Of a stretch of 19,918 nucleotides of DNA, positions 14,923 to 19,918 are shown in pieces. Under the pieces are notes generated by a model. It ran no database searches. It was not told where the DNA came from and worked only from the letters and a program-made list of their open reading frames with translations. Source of the stretch: WLWS01 sp964639535 (GTDB lineage Bacteria > Pseudomonadota > Gammaproteobacteria > Eutrophobiales > Eutrophobiaceae); assembly GCA_964639535.1 (NCBI GenBank), contig CAZXDV010000026.1:1-19918 (forward strand), written 5' to 3'. Both the position numbers and the translations under genes were made by a program. How positions within the stretch are numbered: position 1 is the first letter of the stretch; each line of letters opens with the position of its first letter.

Positions 14923-15435
14923 CTAGATCAGCTGCGCCTGTAACTTTTCCTGCTTCTCTATTTTTTTCATCAGGCGCTGTCTTTTGAGTGGCGACAGGTA
15001 ATCAATAAACAATTTGCCATCGAGGTGGTCGATTTCATGTTGAATACAGACTGCGAGTAGTCCATCCGCTTCTTCTTCGTGCATTTCTCCATCGGCATCA
15101 AGATAGGAAATGCGAATATTCTCTGCCCGCTCAACATCGTCGTAATAACCCGGTACCGAGAGGCAGCCTTCCTGCATTTGCTCGGTGCCATCGCTGGAGA
15201 GGATGGTAGGGTTGATCAATACCCGTGGTTGATTGCGGTCTTCGCTGACATCAATAACGATTATGCGTTTTTGTATATTGACCTGGATGGCTGCAAGCCC
15301 AATCCCGCCTTCGTCATACATTGTTTCCAGCATGTCCTCGGCAATCCCCTTGATCTCGCTGTTCACCGCCTCCACCGGGCTGGCTTTCTTTCTTAATCTG
15401 GGGTCAGGAAAATGCAATACTTCCAGTTTGGTCAT
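14923..15435 (-). CDS. def: Peptide deformylase Def
   Basis: Cytosolic metalloenzyme that removes the N-formyl group from nascent proteins, normally with Fe2+; 170 residues (E. coli 169). All three motifs are intact: GIGLAAIQ (44-51), EGCLS (89-93, metal ligand C91) and HEIDH (133-137, ligands H133 and H137, catalytic E134). The C-terminal helix (LKRQRLMKKIEKQEKL) matches type I enzymes of gram-negative bacteria. ATG start with a purine-rich GGAGAGGG about nine bases upstream. First gene of the long minus-strand block; a promoter should lie in the 154-base divergent gap shared with the LysM gene. Confidence 0.97.
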   Translation of the reverse strand: MTKLEVLHFPDPRLRKKASPVEAVNSEIKGIAEDMLETMYDEGGIGLAAIQVNIQKRIIVIDVSEDRNQPRVLINPTILSSDGTEQMQEGCLSVPGYYDDVERAENIRISYLDADGEMHEEEADGLLAVCIQHEIDHLDGKLFIDYLSPLKRQRLMKKIEKQEKLQAQLI

Positions 15436-15472
15436 TAAAGGCCCTCTCCACTACTACTTCTAAGCTACTGAT

Positions 15473-15478
15473 AGTATA
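15473..15478 (-). promoter_or_regulatory. Candidate -10 box of the def operon
   Basis: On the minus strand TATACT, five of six matches to TATAAT, lies about 38 bases upstream of the def ATG in the divergent gap. I find no good -35 box 16-18 bases further upstream, so the call is tentative. Confidence 0.35.
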
Positions 15479-15517
15479 CAGGAAAATACATAAATGGCCT
15501 GAGAATATAGCGTAATG

Positions 15518-15547
15518 TTGGTTATGCGCCTAACTTTTTGCTAGACT
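15518..15547 (+). promoter_or_regulatory. Candidate promoter of the LysM gene
   Basis: TTGGTT (15518-15523), an 18-base spacer and TAGACT (15542-15547) preceded by TGC form a plausible extended -10 promoter. Transcription near 15554 would leave a leader of about 36 bases with TAAGG eight bases before the ATG at 15590. A second extended -10-like TGCTAATCT lies 12 bases downstream within a tandem duplication. Confidence 0.35.
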
Positions 15548-15556
15548 TTTTGCTAA
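15533..15556 (+). repeat. 12-bp tandem duplication in the LysM gene promoter region
   Basis: ACTTTTTGCTAG is followed at once by ACTTTTTGCTAA: two 12-bp units differing only in the last base. Each copy carries a TGCTA that can serve as the start of an extended -10 element, so the duplication may give two alternative starts. Confidence 0.6.
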
Positions 15557-15589
15557 TCTACATTAAGGAATTCCCCTAAGGTACCAGCG

Positions 15590-16741
15590 ATGCTAAATAA
15601 AATTGTACTTACTGCCGGCTTGCTATTGCTAGCGATAAGCCCATTGCAGGCCGATGAAATCAAGCTAAACGAGGATCAGCCTGGTTCTTACGTTGTCGTG
15701 GAAGGTGACACACTGTGGGATATTTCTTCCAGGTTCCTGCAGGAACCGTGGCGTTGGCCGGAAATATGGCAAGGTAATCCGCAAATCGCCGACCCGCATC
15801 TTATCTACCCTGGTGACGTCATTAGCCTGACCTACCAGGACGGATCCCCGGTACTCACCGTCAACAGCGACGGTACCGTTCAACCACGCAGGCGTTCAGG
15901 CAGAACCGTGAAATTGTCACCCAGGGTTCGTTCCACTGAAAATGTCGATTCAATCCCATCTATTCCGGTTGATGTTATTGAACAGTTCCTGGTGAGACCG
16001 CTGGTGGTCAACGAGGACGAAATGGAAGGCTGGCCCTACATCGTGTCGAATTATGACAACCATTTGATCGCCGGTACCGGTAGCCGCGTTTATGTCCGCG
16101 GTCTTTCCGGAAGTTCTGTTGGCGAACGTTATTCAATCTACCGCAGGGGACCGGCCTACCAGACGGGCACCGGCGATTCACGCCGAATCATTGGCTACGA
16201 AGCACTGCATGTGGCGGACGCTGTTATTGAACGTTCCGGAGACCCGGCTACCGCGGTTATTGTTGATGCAACCCGCGAAGTGTTGCCTGGTGACCGTTTC
16301 GTGGCGCAGTCAAGTAGTGACATAAACAGGGACTTTATTCCCCGTTCTCCATCAAGCTCCATTAATGGCAGCGTTATCTCTGTAATTGACGGTGTCTCAG
16401 AGATTGGACAATACCAGGTAGTGGTACTGGATGTAGGAGAAACCCAGGGGCTGTCGAATGGTAATGTTGTTGGTGTTTATCAAAGCGGTGCAATTATTGC
16501 TGACCGGGTAAACGCGGATGCACAGTGGCGCCGCGCCGGGGAGAAAGGAGACAGCGTATTTGACGGAGATGCCTTCATGGATTATCTCGGCAGGAAAAGA
16601 GCAGCCGGGGAGCCTGTCCAGTTACCTGACGAATACGCCGCCGTAGTCATGGTTTTTCGAACTTTTGGAAACATAAGCTACGGGCTGGTAATGGAAGCGA
16701 ATGCACCAATTCACCTGAATGACGCAGTACGCAACCTGTAG
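15590..16741 (+). CDS. Secreted LysM-domain protein
   Basis: Exported protein of 383 residues. It has a signal peptide (MLNKIVLTAGLLLLAISPLQA, cleavage after residue 21) and one LysM domain at about 33-81 (YVVVEGDTLWDIS, then WRWPEIWQGNPQI and LIYPGDVISL), which binds peptidoglycan glycan strands. The remaining 300 residues have no motif I recognise but look beta-rich. This LysM gene type, next to dprA and divergent from def, is common in gammaproteobacteria, and its role is not well defined; a cell-wall-binding function is the safe reading. ATG start with TAAGG eight bases upstream. It is transcribed alone, since a strong terminator follows 28 bases after the stop. Confidence 0.9.
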   Translation: MLNKIVLTAGLLLLAISPLQADEIKLNEDQPGSYVVVEGDTLWDISSRFLQEPWRWPEIWQGNPQIADPHLIYPGDVISLTYQDGSPVLTVNSDGTVQPRRRSGRTVKLSPRVRSTENVDSIPSIPVDVIEQFLVRPLVVNEDEMEGWPYIVSNYDNHLIAGTGSRVYVRGLSGSSVGERYSIYRRGPAYQTGTGDSRRIIGYEALHVADAVIERSGDPATAVIVDATREVLPGDRFVAQSSSDINRDFIPRSPSSSINGSVISVIDGVSEIGQYQVVVLDVGETQGLSNGNVVGVYQSGAIIADRVNADAQWRRAGEKGDSVFDGDAFMDYLGRKRAAGEPVQLPDEYAAVVMVFRTFGNISYGLVMEANAPIHLNDAVRNL

Positions 16742-16768
16742 TCATACCGTAGTAACAAATCTCTTAAT

Positions 16769-16804
16769 AAAGCCAGTGAATTGATATTCACTGGCTTTTT
16801 TTTT
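16769..16804 (+). terminator. Strong intrinsic terminator after the LysM gene
   Basis: A perfect 13-bp stem (AAAGCCAGTGAAT pairing with ATTCACTGGCTTT), a four-base TGAT loop, and a run of nine T ending at 16804 form a textbook Rho-independent terminator. Because the stem is symmetric and flanked by A residues on the left, weaker termination on the other strand is conceivable, but no gene ends there. Confidence 0.93.
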
Positions 16805-16830
16805 GCCCTCGGTGTCCGTGCTCACATAAT
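16803..16830 (+). promoter_or_regulatory. Candidate promoter of dprA-smg
   Basis: TTGCCC (16803-16808), a 16-base spacer and CATAAT (16825-16830, five of six) sit directly after the terminator. The predicted start near 16837 would leave only about 8 bases before the ATG at 16845 but about 47 before the in-frame ATG at 16884, which bears on the choice of dprA start. Confidence 0.4.
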
Positions 16831-16844
16831 TATCTACTCGGGGA

Positions 16845-18020
16845 ATGCTACCGTCTTCAGCAGGCTTCACGCTTGAAGAGAGGATGATAGACGAGAGTAT
16901 TTTTAACGAAGGCTACCTGCCATTTCTGCTTGCATTGCTCCGCGTTCCGGGCTTTGGCTCAAGGACCATCATGCAACTGTGTGAATATGCAGGTTCGCCC
17001 GAACTTGTATTCAAGCTCCCGCCTGCTGAGCTTGAATCACTTGGGGTAGATAAAAATGCCATTGAGTTTATCGCGTCACCTCACTGGTACAGGGTGGATG
17101 AGGATATTGAGTGGCAGGCAAATAACAATAGCCATCACATTCTTACGCCTGCCTGCGAGAATTATCCCCGCTTACTGCGGGAGGTGGTGGACTTTCCACC
17201 GGTAATTTATGCCAGGGGCCAGGTAACATGCCTGGACTCCCTGCAACTGGGCGTCGTCGGAACCCGAAAACCCACCGCGGATGGGCGGCGTCTCGCACGA
17301 AGCTTTTGCCGGCAACTTGCCGAACAGGGCATTGCTATCACCAGTGGTCTCGCCATTGGTATCGACACTGTCGCCCACCAGGGCGCGCTTGAGGCAGGCG
17401 GAGTTACCCTTGCTGTCATGGGCCACGGTTTGTCGGAGGTGTATCCGCGCAGGAACAGGAAGCTGGCTGAACAAATTTGCGATAGCGGTGTCCTTGTTTC
17501 GGAGTTTCCCCTTGAATACAGGCCGCAGCCCCACAACTTCCCCAGGAGAAACCGCATTATAAGCGGTATGAGTCGCGGCGTACTGGTGGTGGAGGCCGCC
17601 CGGAAAAGTGGCTCATTGATTACCGCCCAGTGCGCCGTGGACCAGGGCAGGGAAGTTTTTGCCATACCCGGGGCTATTTACAATCCCATGGCCCGGGGCT
17701 GTCACTCGCTCATACGCGAAGGGGCGAAACTGGTGGAGCAAGTCGTGGATATCGTGGAAGAAATTGGCCTGGTCTCCCCTGTTCCCGAAGCAGGCGAAAT
17801 TGAGTCGACAGGTAGGCAGCCATTAATAAAGGGACTTGACGCCGAAGCGAAACTCCTGCTTGATAATATAGGTAATCTGCCAGCGCATATTGATTACCTT
17901 GTGGAGACAACCGGATTGCCAACAGATGCTGTTGCCGTTAATTTAACGAAACTGGAGTTACAGGGCCTGATAGAGTGTATGCCAGGAGCCAATTACATAC
18001 GTAAGCCATTTGAGACATAA
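16845..18020 (+). CDS. dprA: DNA-processing protein DprA (Smf)
   Basis: Cytosolic protein that binds incoming single-stranded DNA during natural transformation and loads RecA; present also in species not known to be competent. 391 residues (E. coli 374). The N-terminal helical part (to about 110) contains a helix-hairpin-helix-like LLRVPGFGSRTIMQL. The Rossmann-like core includes VGTRKP (138-143), SGLAIGID (167-174), a PRRNRIIS stretch with GMSRGVLVVEA, and GSLITA. A C-terminal winged-helix-like domain (about 325-391) ends in a GLIECMPGANYIRK hairpin. Starts at 16845 and at 16884 (MIDESIF) both lack a well-spaced Shine-Dalgarno; the shorter one fits the predicted promoter better. smg follows four bases after the stop. 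Confidence 0.94.
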   Translation: MLPSSAGFTLEERMIDESIFNEGYLPFLLALLRVPGFGSRTIMQLCEYAGSPELVFKLPPAELESLGVDKNAIEFIASPHWYRVDEDIEWQANNNSHHILTPACENYPRLLREVVDFPPVIYARGQVTCLDSLQLGVVGTRKPTADGRRLARSFCRQLAEQGIAITSGLAIGIDTVAHQGALEAGGVTLAVMGHGLSEVYPRRNRKLAEQICDSGVLVSEFPLEYRPQPHNFPRRNRIISGMSRGVLVVEAARKSGSLITAQCAVDQGREVFAIPGAIYNPMARGCHSLIREGAKLVEQVVDIVEEIGLVSPVPEAGEIESTGRQPLIKGLDAEAKLLLDNIGNLPAHIDYLVETTGLPTDAVAVNLTKLELQGLIECMPGANYIRKPFET

Positions 18021-18024
18021 ATAG

Positions 18025-18504
18025 ATGAAAGAGACGGTTTTTGATGTACTGATGTATCTGTTCGATAACTATTTTGAAGAAGACTATGAAATAAACTCTG
18101 ACCAGGACTCCCTCAAGTATGAATTAGTCCAGGCAGGATTCGGTGACAACCAGGTAAGCAAGGCCTTTGATTGGCTCGAAGGCCTGGCATTACAGAAAGA
18201 TCTTATTCAGTCAGATAACCTGGCCGAAAAAGCAACTCTCCGGATGTACAGTGAAAGAGAGATGGAAAAACTAGATGTCAAATGTCGGGGCTTCCTGATA
18301 TTTCTTGAGCAAAGCGGTGTGGTGGATGCTTATGATCGGGAAGTCGTGATCGACAGGGCCATGGCCCTGGAAGCTGACGAGATTGACCTGCAACAGTTGA
18401 AGTGGGTCGTATTAATGGTGCTGCTTAACCAGCCGGGTAAGGAAGCAGCATTTACATGGATGGAAGATATTGTTATGGAAAATTCTAAAAGCGGTTTGCA
18501 CTAG
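18025..18504 (+). CDS. smg: Smg family protein (DUF494)
   Basis: Cytosolic acidic, mostly helical protein of 159 residues (E. coli Smg 157). It matches the DUF494/Smg family: an N-terminal MKETVFDVLMYLFDNYFEED, a central GLALQKDL region, MYSEREMEKLDVKCRGFL, and a C-terminal LKWVVLMVLLNQPGKEAAFTWMEDIV. The molecular function is not established; it is regularly encoded right after dprA, as here with a four-base gap, which suggests co-transcription. No catalytic or membrane signature is visible. Confidence 0.92.
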   Translation: MKETVFDVLMYLFDNYFEEDYEINSDQDSLKYELVQAGFGDNQVSKAFDWLEGLALQKDLIQSDNLAEKATLRMYSEREMEKLDVKCRGFLIFLEQSGVVDAYDREVVIDRAMALEADEIDLQQLKWVVLMVLLNQPGKEAAFTWMEDIVMENSKSGLH

Positions 18505-18560
18505 TCTTTGTAATCAAGGCATTCCCATGGTGCAGGTTAGATTGAGAATAGATAAACAGA

Positions 18561-19918
18561 ATGACTAAGTCCCTTGTAATTGTAGAATCCCCAGCCAAGT
18601 CCAAAACGCTGTTGCGTTATCTCGGCAAGGATTTCCAGGTGTTGGCCTCAAACGGGCACGTGAGGGACCTGCTGCCGAAAACCGGCGCCGTGGACACGGA
18701 GCAGGATTTCCAGATGAACTATCAGATCATCGAGAGAAATGCCAAGCAGGTCGATTCCATAGCAAAGGCCTTGAAAAAGGCCGACACACTTTACCTCGCT
18801 ACTGACCCGGACAGGGAAGGCGAAGCCATATCCTGGCACCTTTATGAATTGCTAAAGGAGCGAGGCGCGCTTGATGGCAAGGATGTTAAGCGAGTCGTAT
18901 TCCATGAAGTGACCAAGAGTGCTGTCCAGGACGCCATAGCGCATCCAAGGGAGCTGTCGGTAGATCTAATCAACGCGCAGCAAGCCCGGCGCGCCCTGGA
19001 TTACCTGGTTGGATTTAACCTGTCTCCCCTGTTGTGGAAGAAAATCAGGCGTGGGTTGTCTGCAGGCCGGGTTCAAAGCCCGGCGCTAAGACTCATCGTG
19101 GAACGTGAGCAGGAGATTGAAAAGTTTGTATCCCGCGAATACTGGACCGTTGAGGCAGACCTCAATCACAAGAAGCAGGATTTCGTTGCCAGGTTGACTC
19201 ACTTCGATGAGGAGAAGCTCAAGCAGTTCAGCATTGACAATAAAGACCACGCAGACAAGGTATTTGAAACACTGACCAGTGCGGCTAATGGCAAGCTGAA
19301 AGTCAGCAAGCTGGAAAAAAAGCAGCGTAAGCGCCAGCCAGCTGCACCCTTCATTACTTCTACCTTGCAGCAGGAAGCGGTTCGTAAACTCGGTTTTACC
19401 GCGCAACGCACCATGCGTATTGCGCAGCAATTGTACGAGGGTATCGATATAGGAGAGGGGGCGGTTGGTCTGATTACCTATATGCGTACTGATTCAGTGA
19501 CCCTGGCAAAAGAGGCAGTAGAAGAAATTCGACAGTTCATCAGCGACACCTACGGAGAGAAAAACCTTCCGCCATCCCCAAGGGAGTACAAGAACAAGTC
19601 CAAGAATGCCCAGGAAGCCCACGAGGCGGTAAGGCCGACATCGGCATATAGAACACCAAAAGATCTCAAACCTCACCTTAACACCGAGCAATTAAAGCTT
19701 TACGAGTTGATATGGAAACGCGCGGTGGCCTGTCAAATGGTGCATGCCACGCTCGATACCGTGGCCGTGGACCTGGCGGCGGGCCCCGGCAACACGTTTC
19801 GGGCCAACGGCTCGACCGTGCGCGACAGGGGCTTCATGGCGGTCTACCAGGAAGGCCAGGATGATGCCAAGCCCGCGCCGGAAGAACGAATCCTGCCCGC
19901 CATGGCAGCAGCCGCGCA
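18561..19918 (+). CDS. topA: DNA topoisomerase I TopA (5' half, runs off window)
   Basis: Type IA topoisomerase that relaxes negative supercoils through a transient 5'-phosphotyrosine link. About 452 of an expected ~850 residues are present from the ATG at 18561; the C-terminal zinc-ribbon region lies beyond the window. Visible: TOPRIM domain with VESPAK (E9, K13) and ATDPDREGEAISWH (D82, D84, E86); DYLVGFNLSPLLWKKIRRGLSAGRVQS; the catalytic loop GLITYMRTDSV with Y307; and EAHEAVRPT. The frame stays open and homologous to the end, but from about 19740 base composition rises sharply to about 69% GC. The 56-base gap after smg shows no clear promoter. Confidence 0.95.
   Translation, partial: MTKSLVIVESPAKSKTLLRYLGKDFQVLASNGHVRDLLPKTGAVDTEQDFQMNYQIIERNAKQVDSIAKALKKADTLYLATDPDREGEAISWHLYELLKERGALDGKDVKRVVFHEVTKSAVQDAIAHPRELSVDLINAQQARRALDYLVGFNLSPLLWKKIRRGLSAGRVQSPALRLIVEREQEIEKFVSREYWTVEADLNHKKQDFVARLTHFDEEKLKQFSIDNKDHADKVFETLTSAANGKLKVSKLEKKQRKRQPAAPFITSTLQQEAVRKLGFTAQRTMRIAQQLYEGIDIGEGAVGLITYMRTDSVTLAKEAVEEIRQFISDTYGEKNLPPSPREYKNKSKNAQEAHEAVRPTSAYRTPKDLKPHLNTEQLKLYELIWKRAVACQMVHATLDTVAVDLAAGPGNTFRANGSTVRDRGFMAVYQEGQDDAKPAPEERILPAMAAAA

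Noticed and set aside
15436..15589. A sigma54 (-24/-12) promoter in the def/LysM divergent gap, given the nearby NtrC-family regulator
   Set aside because: Two TTGCT elements are present on the plus strand but neither has a GG at the required distance upstream.
1..19918. Search for mobile elements, defence genes, toxin-antitoxin pairs, CRISPR arrays and riboswitches
   Set aside because: No transposase, integrase, direct-repeat-flanked insert, spaced identical repeats or long structured leader could be seen; the region looks like vertically inherited core genome.

Overview
The window is typical chromosomal core DNA of a gammaproteobacterium of roughly 50% GC that I cannot name. The order topA-smg-dprA-(LysM protein), facing def-fmt-rsmB-(DUF4390)-ntrY-ntrX-trkA-trkH, is an extended form of the smf/smg-def-fmt-rsmB-trkA neighbourhood of E. 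coli. Versions with ntrYX inserted are, from general knowledge, found in several gammaproteobacterial orders. I see no phage, transposase, integrase, CRISPR array, rRNA or intact tRNA, and no intergenic stretch longer than about 155 bases.

Layout. (1) 1-985, minus: 5' part of an ABC-F ATPase, Uup. (2) 1091-4889, plus: a closely packed run of four genes: a small GIY-YIG (UPF0213-type) protein, a ten-repeat Sel1 protein overlapping it by 8 nt, an all-alpha type II (dimeric) dUTPase-like NTP pyrophosphohydrolase, and a secreted DUF885 putative metallohydrolase. (3) 4896-15435, minus: nine genes read as one block: def, fmt, rsmB, DUF4390, ntrY, ntrX, trkA, trkH and a small methyltransferase. Several junctions overlap by 1-4 nt and the largest gap is about 77 nt. 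(4) 15590-16741, plus: a secreted LysM protein closed by a strong intrinsic terminator. (5) 16845-19918, plus: dprA, smg and the 5' half of topA, which runs off the window.

How the genes work together. Block 3 joins N-terminal formyl-Met handling (Fmt adds formyl to initiator tRNA, Def removes it), rRNA modification (RsmB), a membrane two-component system (NtrY/NtrX) and a low-affinity K+ uptake system (TrkA/TrkH). The association suggests co-expression, not a proven common pathway.

Main oddities. The NtrX-type regulator keeps its receiver and Fis-type DNA-binding domain, but its sigma54-type AAA+ domain is eroded at every motif I checked: Walker A, GAFTGA loop, Walker B, sensor I and one arginine finger. 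It is very unlikely to work as a sigma54 activator. A perfect extended -10 element just upstream of ntrX suggests an internal promoter. The last ~180 bases, inside topA, jump to about 69% GC, so either a local composition shift or a chimeric join should be checked. I found no convincing wholly new system; the remaining observations are modest.
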